NCBI GenBank assembly: GCA_040877415.1 | Contig: JBBDNV010000028.1 | Location: 1 to 38,154 of the forward strand | Source of the DNA: JBBDNV01 sp040877415 | GTDB lineage: Bacteria > Planctomycetota > Planctomycetia > Pirellulales > PALSA-1355 | Length of the DNA stretch: 38,154 bases | Direction: 5' to 3' | Shown here: piece after piece, positions 7,287-14,702 of the stretch | How positions within the stretch are numbered: the stretch's first letter is position 1 | How the letters are laid out: each line of letters opens with the position of its first letter | Notes under the pieces: model-generated | Told to the model about the DNA's origin: nothing | The model's database searches: none | What the model saw: only the letters and a program-made list of their open reading frames with translations | Made by a program: the position numbers and the translations under genes

Positions 7287-9104
7287 ATGAGTCCTCCGCA
7301 GGGCCTGGCATACTTTCCGGGCATCGACCATTTGCTGAGCGCGTCGATCACGCTCGGCCACGGTATTTCGCCGAGCTCGGCACGAATGCAAATCGCGCCG
7401 CAAGCCAGTTTCACGGCCGAAGCGGGCACGCTTAAGTTCGAGTATGACGGCGCGGCCGTCGAGTTTCCCGACTGCAAAGTGGATCGCAGCGGTCTTGCGC
7501 GCAACGAGCGGGGCGAAATCATCGAGTTGTCGATCCTCGACCGGCGGTGGAAATGGCGCTTCGGCCAGATTTCCGGCAAGTACAACGTCTGGCGCGACGA
7601 CTCGACGATTCAAGCGGGCGAAGGCGGCGGACCGCTCGCCGATACCGAGCGCACGCCGCAAGAGCTGGCGGCGCTTTATCTCGACGCGATGGGGGAAGAG
7701 GCTTATGACGTCTCGGAACTTCCCAACGAAACGCGGCCCCCGGTCGATCACGACCATGACAACCCGGCCGAGGCGCTGGCCGACTTGTGCGAGAGCCAGA
7801 GCTGCCGGGTCGTGCTGCGACTGGACAACACGGTCCGGATCGTGCGCGTCGGCGTCGGGGCCGATCTGCCGCAGGAGTTTCTTCTGGAAAACAGCGCCGC
7901 GGTCAATCTGCCCGAAAAACCCGACCGGATCGCCGTCGTTTGCGGCCCGAGTTTTTTCGAGGTCGATTTTCCGCTGGAAGCGGTCGGGCTCGACGTGGCC
8001 GCCGGCTCGGGCGATTCGCAAAGCGACACGATCAAGCCGATCGACGAGTTGAGCTACAAGCCCGCGGGCGGCTGGTCGATCGCCGATCTGCCGTATTTCA
8101 ACAACGTGGGAACGGGCGCGGGCGGCGAGGACGTGACGGGATTGCGGACGCTGGCGGTGAAGAGCGTGTTTCGCTACTACCGGATCATGAGGCCGGTCAA
8201 TATTCCGGGTTTCGACGCATCGTCCGAGGGACAAATCACGCGGCTGGAGCAGATTCTGCCCGTTTTCGAAGAGCAGGTGCGCGTGGCCACGGAGAACTTC
8301 GATAGGGCGCCCTTGGCCGCCGCGGTGTTCGGCGTCTGGTATCCCGGTCTCGACGAATTGGGCAATACCCAGACCAGCCTCACGCCGCAAGGCGACTTTC
8401 CGCCGCCGGGCGGGCCCGGTGGCGTTTCGATATCGCCATTCTATTCGCGCGGATTCACGATCGACGCCGCCCGAGGGCTCGTGATTTTCAACGAGCCGGT
8501 GTACCAGAACAGCACGCCGGACGCCGCGGCCGTCACGATCGCACCGGCGCAGCTCGTGCTGCGAACGAAGTGCCACGTGCGCGATGCCGAAACGCTGGCC
8601 ACCAAACGCCACGTCCGAGGGCGGTCGACCGGCGGCAACCTGGGCACGCCAACCCGCTACATCAAGCGCGACGAAATCGTGCTCACGCACGTGCCGACTT
8701 ACGACGCGGCGAGCTACGGCAGTTTTCCGGCGGGCGGCGTCGATCCGCGGGCGGTTACGGCCGTGGCCACCAATCTCGACGAAGTCGACGAGCGGTGCGA
8801 TCGCTACATCGACCTGGCGCTTGAGGAATATGAGCAGCCGCTGCCGCGCCAGGTGATGGCCATCGGAATCCGGCCGATCGAGCTGGACGGCGCGATCGGG
8901 CAGGTCAGCTATCAGGTCGGACCGTCGGGCGCCACGACCGCGGTTGCCCGCAACAGCGAACCCTCGAATCTCGCGCTTGCGTACGGTGAGCGTCGCGCGA
9001 GCGAGTCGGCGCGCCGCTCAGCCGAAGAAGCCCGCAAATCGCGCACGTCGGCGGCGATCAGACAAATTCGCCGCGCGGTGGCCGCCGGGAGGCGCGCGCG
9101 ATGA
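7287..9104 (+). CDS. Probable tail hub/baseplate protein
   Basis: The 605-residue product starts at ATG 7287, four bases after the previous stop. The first 130 residues contain a small beta domain with LDRRWKWRFGQISGKYNVW, resembling the N-terminal domain of tail-hub proteins of the gp27/gpD/gp44 type. A mixed region with a metal-like acidic/His stretch (NETRPPVDHDHDNPAEALADLCESQSCRVVLRLDNTVRIVRVG) follows, consistent with the second hub domain. The middle is beta-rich, and the last 60 residues are strongly basic and helical (RRASESARRSAEEARKSR...RRAR). The hub identification is by pattern and gene order. Its stop overlaps the next start (ATGA). Confidence 0.6.
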   Translation: MSPPQGLAYFPGIDHLLSASITLGHGISPSSARMQIAPQASFTAEAGTLKFEYDGAAVEFPDCKVDRSGLARNERGEIIELSILDRRWKWRFGQISGKYNVWRDDSTIQAGEGGGPLADTERTPQELAALYLDAMGEEAYDVSELPNETRPPVDHDHDNPAEALADLCESQSCRVVLRLDNTVRIVRVGVGADLPQEFLLENSAAVNLPEKPDRIAVVCGPSFFEVDFPLEAVGLDVAAGSGDSQSDTIKPIDELSYKPAGGWSIADLPYFNNVGTGAGGEDVTGLRTLAVKSVFRYYRIMRPVNIPGFDASSEGQITRLEQILPVFEEQVRVATENFDRAPLAAAVFGVWYPGLDELGNTQTSLTPQGDFPPPGGPGGVSISPFYSRGFTIDAARGLVIFNEPVYQNSTPDAAAVTIAPAQLVLRTKCHVRDAETLATKRHVRGRSTGGNLGTPTRYIKRDEIVLTHVPTYDAASYGSFPAGGVDPRAVTAVATNLDEVDERCDRYIDLALEEYEQPLPRQVMAIGIRPIELDGAIGQVSYQVGPSGATTAVARNSEPSNLALAYGERRASESARRSAEEARKSRTSAAIRQIRRAVAAGRRAR

Positions 9105-10927
9105 ATTCCGAAAGCCCCTGGGCCACGAAGCGGCCGATCCCGTTTAAGAACGTTTCGGGCGAGACGATTCCGGCGTTTGCCGCGATGGCGATCACCGGAC
9201 TGGCGTACGAAAACGGGATCGCGTTTCTCGAGTGCGACAAGCCGGGCACGGCGTTCGCCCGCGAATACGCGGTCAACAACATCTACGACGTGCCGGCCGA
9301 TCGCCGCGGCACCTGCTTTCGCGCAGGCGATTTGCGGGTTCTGTACGACTCTGGCACGCCCGCGGCGGGCGCAGGCTGGGGGCCAAAACCGGGACAATGG
9401 AGCCTGGCCCACGGGTTTCCCGGATTCACGCTCGAGGGCGTCGTTCATGCCGACAAGCGCATCGCCAAGGCGTTTTTCGAGCCGATTACGCAGGTGCTGG
9501 CAAAAACCACCGCCTCGGTCGGCGCGGGGGCGACGACGCAAAGCTATCGCGTTTATGCCGGTCCGTTTGGCAGCGAGACGGACGCGGGATTCACGACCGT
9601 TCCGGCCGCGCACAATCGCACCGCTCAGAGCATGGATGCGGACGAATGGGCCTGGCTCGTATGGACGAACGACGGCTGGGAGCTGCGCTGTCTCCAGAAT
9701 CGGGTCTATCACGTCACCTATCTGGGCGGCGGGATTGCCGCCGGCGCAACCGGAAGCGTGACGCTGCCGGATGGTCGCACAGTAACGGCTACTAACTGGT
9801 CAACCGACACGACGATCGATACGAACGACAAATGTCTCTGCTGGCAGGACTTCACCAACAGCGCGTGGTATCTGGTCAAGAGCGGCGGCGGCGGGACGGA
9901 CCGCGTTTGGTACGGCACGGCGGTCGATCCGATGGCGCCGGGCGCAACGGGCACGGTCACGAAGTCCGACTCGACCACGCCCGAAGCCACGAACTGGTCC
10001 GATGACGTGTCGATCCAGACGAGCGACAAGATTTTCATCTGGCTCGATTCGTTCGACAACAACCACTACTGCATCAAGAGCGGCGGCGCCGTCTGCCGGT
10101 GGTTTAACGCCACGATCACCGGCAGCCCGGCGGACCTGCACAGCGCCGACGCGAGCCATCAGGTCACGACCTACGAGGCTTTGGACGGCGGCGCGCATCC
10201 GGGCGTGATTACGGGCGTCAACAAATACCGCTTGAGCGGCCAGGTCGGCGACGAGGTCTCGATCGCCCAGAACCTAGCGGCTGGCACCTACCAGATCCAG
10301 CAGGTGCGGCACGTCGTCAAGACGCTCGTCCAGAACATCGACTGGACGAGTCCCAATCTGCGCAAGACCACGCAGGACGTGACCGTGATGCACGAAGCCG
10401 CGCCCGCCGCGCCCGCCAACATTTTGACAGCCGTGTTGACAGAGTACGTTGTCGACGTGAACTACAACGCCGGCACGAATGCGCTGTCCTACGACACGCG
10501 GCAGGCACTCGTGTTCGTCGACGCCGCAGGAACGAGCGGCAATGCGATCCTCACCGCGCAGGATATCGACGTCGTGACCGATGTTTCCTTCGACGCGGGC
10601 TGGTTGAACTTCAAGGAGACCCAGATCACCGTTTTCGAGAAGGGAACGCAGGGCAGCGGCCAGACGATCTTCCAATCCGCCAGCCATCGGGTCATCACCG
10701 ATGTCTATATGGCAGGCATTGATCTAGTGAAGTGGTGGCGCGACGCTTATTTGATTGAGCCATCAGGCTTGGGCGCTGGGGTTGTCTTCTTCGGCACGCT
10801 CTGTCCGCCAGGCACCGAAGCGGGCGCTGTGCCGTTCAACTCGCGCGCCCAGCAGGCCGCGTTCTCACCAGCACGTCCCTTCGCCTTCGAGCGGCACAAT
10901 TACACACGACCCTTTTTCCCTCAATAG
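9101..10927 (+). CDS. Probable tail fibre/tail-tip protein with an internal repeat
   Basis: The product is 608 residues and starts by ATGA overlap with the hub-like gene. The N-terminal 120 residues (KRPIPFKNVSGETIPAFAAMAI...) look like an attachment domain. Residues about 202-265 and 269-329 are two copies of one beta module: each has VY/VW at its start, an AxGATGxVT strand, a TNWS motif followed by TDTTIDTNDK or DDVSIQTSDK, and a Tyr-Leu/Ile-Lys-Ser-Gly-Gly end. The C-terminal 200 residues are beta-rich with a final Pro/Phe-rich tail. Such repeats are common in distal fibre proteins that bind the cell surface. No enzyme motif is visible. Confidence 0.6.
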   Translation: MNSESPWATKRPIPFKNVSGETIPAFAAMAITGLAYENGIAFLECDKPGTAFAREYAVNNIYDVPADRRGTCFRAGDLRVLYDSGTPAAGAGWGPKPGQWSLAHGFPGFTLEGVVHADKRIAKAFFEPITQVLAKTTASVGAGATTQSYRVYAGPFGSETDAGFTTVPAAHNRTAQSMDADEWAWLVWTNDGWELRCLQNRVYHVTYLGGGIAAGATGSVTLPDGRTVTATNWSTDTTIDTNDKCLCWQDFTNSAWYLVKSGGGGTDRVWYGTAVDPMAPGATGTVTKSDSTTPEATNWSDDVSIQTSDKIFIWLDSFDNNHYCIKSGGAVCRWFNATITGSPADLHSADASHQVTTYEALDGGAHPGVITGVNKYRLSGQVGDEVSIAQNLAAGTYQIQQVRHVVKTLVQNIDWTSPNLRKTTQDVTVMHEAAPAAPANILTAVLTEYVVDVNYNAGTNALSYDTRQALVFVDAAGTSGNAILTAQDIDVVTDVSFDAGWLNFKETQITVFEKGTQGSGQTIFQSASHRVITDVYMAGIDLVKWWRDAYLIEPSGLGAGVVFFGTLCPPGTEAGAVPFNSRAQQAAFSPARPFAFERHNYTRPFFPQ

Positions 10928-10952
10928 GAGTCCCGGCGCGCCGGGAAGCACA
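10926..10952 (+). promoter_or_regulatory. Ribosome-binding site with a perfect palindrome in its spacer
   Basis: AGGAG at 10926-10930 overlaps the previous stop, but the next start (ATG 10952) is 21 bases away. The spacer holds the perfect 16-base palindrome TCCCGGCGCGCCGGGA (10931-10946). If it folds as a six-pair stem with a CGCG loop, the ribosome-binding site and start become functionally about five bases apart. I infer a structured spacer; no other good site is seen nearer the start. Confidence 0.5.
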
Positions 10953-11437
10953 TGGCACGCGAATATTCTATTTCCGCCGGCGGCATCACGATCGTCGGGG
11001 CAACGACCCTCGTCTTCATCAACCCGGGCACGACGGCAGCCCTGGAAATCTTGCGGATGTGGATTTCGCAATCGGCCAACACGAACACCGCCCAGCAGCG
11101 CGTGCAGGTGGTGACGCAAGTGACGGCGTTCCCAACGCTAACGTCCTTCACGCCCAGGAAATTGAAGCCAGGGGGTCCCGCTTCGGTGATTGTCGGGGGC
11201 ACCGCGGGAGCCGCGGGAACCTGCGGCATCAACGCGTCGGCGGAAGGGGCGGGCGCCAAATCGGTGTTGTTTGAAGACGCGTTCAACGTCATCCCGGGCT
11301 GGTTGTGGGTGGCGACCGAAAAAGAACGGATCATCATGCCGCCGTCGTTCGCCAGCGGATTCGGGCTCTACCTGCCAGTCGCCCCCGGCACGTTGACAAA
11401 CTGGGCATTCGGACTCAACTACGCAGAACTCGGTTGA
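10952..11437 (+). CDS. Phage structural-cassette protein, unknown function
   Basis: The 161-residue product is Ala/Thr/Val-rich and predicted to be a beta sandwich. It begins MAREYSISAGGITIVGATTLVFINPGTTAALEILRMWISQSANTNTAQQRVQVV and ends in strands (WVATEKERIIMPPSFASGFGLYLPVAPGTLTNWAFGLNYAELG). I recall related proteins of this length in prophage-like regions of several bacteria, typically late in the structural cassette, without an assigned role. It may be a small appendage or fibre-tip protein. Translation may depend on the hairpin between its ribosome-binding site and ATG. No signal peptide or membrane segment is seen. Confidence 0.65.
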   Translation: MAREYSISAGGITIVGATTLVFINPGTTAALEILRMWISQSANTNTAQQRVQVVTQVTAFPTLTSFTPRKLKPGGPASVIVGGTAGAAGTCGINASAEGAGAKSVLFEDAFNVIPGWLWVATEKERIIMPPSFASGFGLYLPVAPGTLTNWAFGLNYAELG

Positions 11438-11444
11438 GTGCTTC

Positions 11445-12176
11445 ATGCCGTATTTTTGGCAAGGGCAAGTCCTGTTTCGCAACGGCATGGTGGCGGCAAA
11501 CGAAGATTGCTGCTGCGAGGGCCCGCGCGTCTGCGCCGGATGTCCTCCTGGCACGGTGCCACAGTATTTGCGGTTAATCTTCGATTACTTCAAACCAACT
11601 ATAAATCCAGATTTTACAGACTGTGTGCAAGCTAATTCAATTGAAGGTTGGATTCTGGAATACATGCTTCCGCAGCCGTTCAGCCCAATCATGGAATGGC
11701 TAGACATCCCGCAAGACCAATCGTGCAAGTATCTCTATCACAACGGCACGCCTTGGTCGCACGGCGCTGATGGTTGGTGCGCGGAATTGTTTTTGTGGAG
11801 CAACCAGTTTGGTGGTCAAGGAAACGAGGGCCAGATCGTCTTCTATCAGACGGAAGGCACTCAAGACGGGGACGAGGAGATTATCGTTTGGAAGAATGGA
11901 GCGCCGGTCTTCAATTGGCTTTACACGTGGGGTCAAGACCCATTCAAGCTGGGATGGCAGCAGCTTGGTTATACCAACCCCCCCACTCCCCTGCCATGCA
12001 ACAACTGGAACAAGATGGGCTCTGGCAACGATGCGACGCACGCAAAGGAATACATCGGGTTTCCGCCCCCCTCACCAAGCGAGTGGATGTATTGGGTTGA
12101 GACTGGCTCCATAGGTTTCGATCCCTGTTGGCAGGCCAGTCCCGAGGTAATTATCCTCGAACCTTACTTCCCATGA
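11445..12176 (+). CDS. Cys-rich-N-terminus phage accessory protein, unknown function
   Basis: The 243-residue product starts at ATG 11445. Its N-terminus has a cysteine cluster (Cys22-24, 30 and 33: DCCCEGPRVCAGCPPG) that could bind metal, followed by a region unusually rich in Trp, Tyr, Phe and Pro (WSHGADGWCAELFLWSNQFGG, WLYTWGQDPFKLGWQQLGYTNPP). The DNA around 11570-11700 is clearly lower in GC than the rest of the cassette and uses more A/T-ending codons, suggesting recent exchange. Aromatic-rich composition is compatible with a receptor- or sugar-binding tip protein, but no known fold is evident. It overlaps the following gene by four bases. Confidence 0.6.
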   Translation: MPYFWQGQVLFRNGMVAANEDCCCEGPRVCAGCPPGTVPQYLRLIFDYFKPTINPDFTDCVQANSIEGWILEYMLPQPFSPIMEWLDIPQDQSCKYLYHNGTPWSHGADGWCAELFLWSNQFGGQGNEGQIVFYQTEGTQDGDEEIIVWKNGAPVFNWLYTWGQDPFKLGWQQLGYTNPPTPLPCNNWNKMGSGNDATHAKEYIGFPPPSPSEWMYWVETGSIGFDPCWQASPEVIILEPYFP

Positions 12177-12454
12177 ACTGCGACTTCGACACAGCCGATC
12201 ACCACTGCCCGCGCTGCGGCTTTCGCGGCCGTCCCGGCTTGCAGAAGCAGTGCAAGAAGTCGCCAGAGTTCACGACGCCTTGCGTCCATCGCAGCCCGGG
12301 AGAACTGAGGCGCCAGTGGTGTCCGAGCTGCTGCGGCCACACGCAGATCAAGATTTTTGGCTGTGAGCTGTTTGGCGAATGTTCCAATAGCGAGCAGTTG
12401 CCCGGCCTGAAACGCTGCTTTTCGTGCAAGGATTACGTCGGCGTGGCGCCCTGA
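12173..12454 (+). CDS. Small cysteine-rich zinc-ribbon-like protein
   Basis: The 93-residue product starts at ATG 12173, in an ATGA overlap with the previous gene. It has 12 cysteines (3, 12, 15, 27, 37, 50, 53, 54, 64, 70, 82, 85), including CPRC at 12-15, CPSCC at 50-54 and CFSC at 82-85, arranged like successive metal-binding knuckles. The phrase IKIFGCELFGEC is one I recall from small cysteine-rich proteins of planctomycete prophage regions, which is memory, not a search. Together with the preceding Cys-rich protein it closes the structural cassette. Function unknown; metal binding is inferred. Confidence 0.65.
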   Translation: MNCDFDTADHHCPRCGFRGRPGLQKQCKKSPEFTTPCVHRSPGELRRQWCPSCCGHTQIKIFGCELFGECSNSEQLPGLKRCFSCKDYVGVAP

Positions 12455-12494
12455 ACACCAACCCCCAACCCCTTCTCCACGGAGTTCCCACACC

Positions 12495-13238
12495 ATGCGA
12501 CGATTTCTCTGCGTCCTCTGCGGTTTGATTTCCGGTTTGATCGCCGTCGGCGTTGTTTTTCCTCCCGCAGCGGTGCTGCCGGGGCTAAACGTTTTAGCCC
12601 AAGCGCCGGCGTACAACCCGCACCACGGCCTGACGCACCTGTTCCAGACGGGGCGGGACCACAAGGACGGCACGCGCTACCCGATCCCGCAGCCGATCCT
12701 CGAGGCGACCCACGCCATCAACTGGACCAACACGACGAGCGAGGACATTTCCCGCGCGACCGTGACGCGGGCGATCCCCACGCTCGTCAACGCCCGCGAC
12801 CCGGGAAAACTCGAAAGCTGGCGGATGCTCGAGGATATGTGGTGGCGCCACGAGCCACTTCCCGGCGGCGACCAGCGCTGGGTGTGGAACTTTAACGCCC
12901 ACGACGTGCGCCAGTGGCGGCTGTTCGAGCCGGCCATCAAGGACGCGAGCGGCAAAACGGTGAAGGAGGAAACCTACCACATCCTGTTGGACCACTTTGC
13001 CCGCGACCATACCGATCTGTTGCCCAAGCCGTCGGCCGTCAACTACGTCAGCTTTGGCGGCGTCGTGAAGGTGGACGGCAGCTTGCGGATTCACTTGGGC
13101 CCCGGCGTGGTGGTGCACACGCTCGAGCCCAAGATCGCCGTCGGACCGGGCTACGTCGTCGAGCGCGCGGGCGTCAAGTATTTGAAGATCGAGCACAACG
13201 GCAAGAACTACGGCGTGAAGCTCGACCCGCTGGACTAG
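12495..13238 (+). CDS. Exported protein of unknown function
   Basis: The 247-residue protein starts at ATG 12495 with GGAG at 12481-12484. Residues 1-36 form a signal peptide: basic MRR, a hydrophobic core (FLCVLCGLISGLIAVGVVF) and a likely cleavage site after VLAQA. The mature part has a conserved-looking block (HHGLTHLFQTGRDHKDGTRYPIPQPI), a Trp-rich centre (WRMLEDMWWRHEPLPGGDQRWVWNFNAHDVRQW) and a C-terminal beta region. No catalytic motif or lipobox is visible. It follows the phage cassette on the same strand but, having a signal peptide, is probably a cell-envelope protein or a moron gene. An 8-bp palindrome lies inside the signal-peptide coding region. Confidence 0.7.
   Translation: MRRFLCVLCGLISGLIAVGVVFPPAAVLPGLNVLAQAPAYNPHHGLTHLFQTGRDHKDGTRYPIPQPILEATHAINWTNTTSEDISRATVTRAIPTLVNARDPGKLESWRMLEDMWWRHEPLPGGDQRWVWNFNAHDVRQWRLFEPAIKDASGKTVKEETYHILLDHFARDHTDLLPKPSAVNYVSFGGVVKVDGSLRIHLGPGVVVHTLEPKIAVGPGYVVERAGVKYLKIEHNGKNYGVKLDPLD
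12582..12600. repeat. Palindrome inside a signal-peptide coding region
   Basis: GGGCTAAA at 12582-12589 and TTTAGCCC at 12593-12600 flank a 3-base loop. The palindrome encodes part of PGLNVLA, just before the predicted signal peptidase site. It looks like a dispersed intergenic palindrome that has been accommodated in frame. Confidence 0.55.
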
Positions 13239-13527
13239 AAGGTTCGGAAAAGAGGAACCGAACCGCGGGTGCCTTCGGCTCTGAGGCTCAGGCTCGAAGA
13301 GAACGCGGCTCGGCTGAGCTCGCCGAAGTCGGATCAACGCCGATGGCCGATAACCTCTCCAGCCCCTAACGCAGGGGAAAGAGATCGGCGAACTGGCCTG
13401 CTGCGGGACGTGCAGAGATTTCGCGCCGGGCGAAACGTCCGCCGCGCCAGGCTGGCAGGGGCCGGGGGGGTTCACGGACCGGTAACCTACCAAGGGGGTG
13501 ACAATAGCATGACACTTGCAGGCGCCG
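13239..13527. other. Intergenic gap between convergent genes, with a hairpin
   Basis: This 289-base gap separates the exported-protein gene from the XRE regulator gene, which converge. GGTTCGG (13241-13247) and CCGAACC (13258-13264) form a 7-bp stem with a 10-base loop three bases after the exported-protein stop; it may be a factor-dependent or weak terminator because no T-run follows. The remainder contains no supported gene or site. Confidence 0.4.
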
Positions 13528-14022
13528 CTACGCTTTGGAGACGACAATTTTTTGATACAGTAGGTCGACCAGACCAACCAGCAACACGGCCTCGCTCGTT
13601 TCCAACAGCAAGGCCACCTTTTGATGGACTGCGCGCTTTTCGTTCATGGCCAGGACCGCTTCGGCGGCACCGGCGGGCGAGAGCGCGCCGCCGGTGCCGA
13701 AACGACTATACAACTCTTCGAAATCAGTCTCCGTCCAACCTTCGAACAGCTCCGGATGGCTGTCAACGACGTCTTGAACGGCAGGATTCGTACGCCGGTC
13801 GAATAAACGATGGGCCAGCAAGGACGGGTTTTGGAACAGTTCGTCGCTGGAAACGCCCAGCCCGGACGCCAGGCGGTGCAGCGTGCGCGGCTGCGCCTTG
13901 CTCGTCCCATTGAGAATGTTCTTGATCGTCCGCTCGTGGAGTCCCGAAGCCTCGACGAGCTGCGAGAGGGTCATGCCGGCGCGGGCCATGAGTCGGCGGA
14001 CGTTGGTGGCGATATGGCACAT
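13528..14022 (-). CDS. XRE-family helix-turn-helix transcriptional regulator
   Basis: The product is 164 residues from the ATG at 14022; an ATG 11 codons upstream would add a Pro-rich leader before the domain. Residues about 6-61 form a Cro/CI-type helix-turn-helix: NVRRLMARAGMTLSQLVEASGLHERTIKNILNGTSKAQPRTLHRLASGLGVSSDELF. The C-terminal 100 residues are helical and acidic (VQDVVDSHPELFEGWTETDFEELYSRFG), ending in a hydrophobic helix (SEAVLLVGLVDLLYQKIVV), perhaps for dimerisation. It is divergent from the gene at 14210, and a promoter with a central dyad lies between them. Autoregulation and control of the neighbour are therefore likely. No toxin partner is seen next to it. Confidence 0.85.
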   Translation of the reverse strand: MCHIATNVRRLMARAGMTLSQLVEASGLHERTIKNILNGTSKAQPRTLHRLASGLGVSSDELFQNPSLLAHRLFDRRTNPAVQDVVDSHPELFEGWTETDFEELYSRFGTGGALSPAGAAEAVLAMNEKRAVHQKVALLLETSEAVLLVGLVDLLYQKIVVSKA

Positions 14023-14072
14023 GGCGTGGCGATGGAGAGGCGGCGGCGCCGGCATTTTGGCCCGGGAACGAC

Positions 14073-14109
14073 ACTTGACCGTATAGTGAACTTATGTATA
14101 CTACTTGAC
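14073..14109. promoter_or_regulatory. Divergent promoter region with an operator-like dyad
   Basis: On the plus strand TTGACC (14075-14080) and TATACT (14097-14102) are separated by 16 bases and form a good sigma-70-type promoter. Inside the spacer and -10 lies the dyad GTATAnnnAAnTTnnnTATAC, centred at 14091. Direct repeats ACTTGAC begin at 14073 and 14103, 30 bases apart. On the minus strand a weaker TATACG could serve the regulator gene. A regulator bound to the dyad would cover the plus promoter. Confidence 0.55.
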
Positions 14110-14209
14110 GCCGGAAAAGTCAAGAAGAAATGACGGGGGCCAGCCGCGCGACACGACGCGCCGTGCCCTGGCGGCAAGCAGGCGAACGCCCCGGGGGGAG
14201 AGACTCGAT

Positions 14210-14521
14210 ATGCATCATTTGCAAAGCGGTGAGCGGCTGTTTCGGCTGTGGATTGCCATGTATCGAGATTGGCGGCCCGAGCGTTGGAACGATTCGCCGC
14301 CCGAGGCCACGGCGCTGGAGCTGGTCGAGGACGCCGCCTATTCGGCCGAAGAAGCGGCGCTGTTTTTGGAGGGGTTCAACAGCGCGATGCTCGAGCACGA
14401 CCGGCCGATCTGGGCGGTCGCGATTCCGATTGCCGTTCACTACGAGGGCGACGCGGCGCCCGGCGCGAGTGTGCAAGGTTTCGCCTTTACCGACCATCGC
14501 CCGGGATCGGCGACGGTCTAG
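14210..14521 (+). CDS. Small acidic protein of unknown function, divergent from the XRE gene
   Basis: The 103-residue product starts at ATG 14210, chosen for the GGGGGGAGAG sequence immediately upstream; a longer frame opens with TTG inside the promoter -10 region and is not plausible. The protein is acidic, with an aromatic N-terminal helix (LQSGERLFRLWIAMYRDWRPERW), a helical centre (TALELVEDAAYSAEEAALFLEGFNSAMLEHD) and a strand pair (IWAVAIPIAVHYEGD). It has no membrane segment or catalytic motif. The 100-base leader and the dyad in its promoter suggest control by the divergent regulator. I do not recognise the family. A REP-like element begins right after its stop. Confidence 0.6.
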   Translation: MHHLQSGERLFRLWIAMYRDWRPERWNDSPPEATALELVEDAAYSAEEAALFLEGFNSAMLEHDRPIWAVAIPIAVHYEGDAAPGASVQGFAFTDHRPGSATV

Positions 14522-14529
14522 GAAAAATT

Positions 14530-14603
14530 GGGACAGGCACCTCGCGATCACCTTTTATTCCCGGGAAATAACGTAAACGGCTCGGAGCCAGTCCCATTTT
14601 TCA
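14530..14603. repeat. REP-like palindromic element, copy A
   Basis: The element starts with GGGACAGGCACCTCGCGA (14530-14547) and ends with GGAGCCAGTCCCATTTTTC (14584-14602). The arms GGGACAGGCACC and the reverse complement of GGAGCCAGTCCC agree at 10 of 12 positions, so the unit can fold into a long imperfect hairpin. It lies between two convergent genes. Copy B is at 20251-20323. Confidence 0.7.
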
Positions 14604-14702
14604 ACGGCCAGCTAGACGAGTCGGCCGCACAAGCGCGGCGCAGATTCCGCGCGAAGGGCCACGTCGTGGCGAAAGTCCACTGGACGTTGCCGCGCCAGGC
14701 CG

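Noticed and set aside
7029..8690. 553-codon minus-strand open frame
   Set aside because: Shadow of the hub-like gene, with no start site and low-complexity basic composition.
13528..14521. Toxin-antitoxin pair (XRE antitoxin with small partner)
   Set aside because: The genes are divergent rather than an overlapping operon, and the small protein has no toxin motif.
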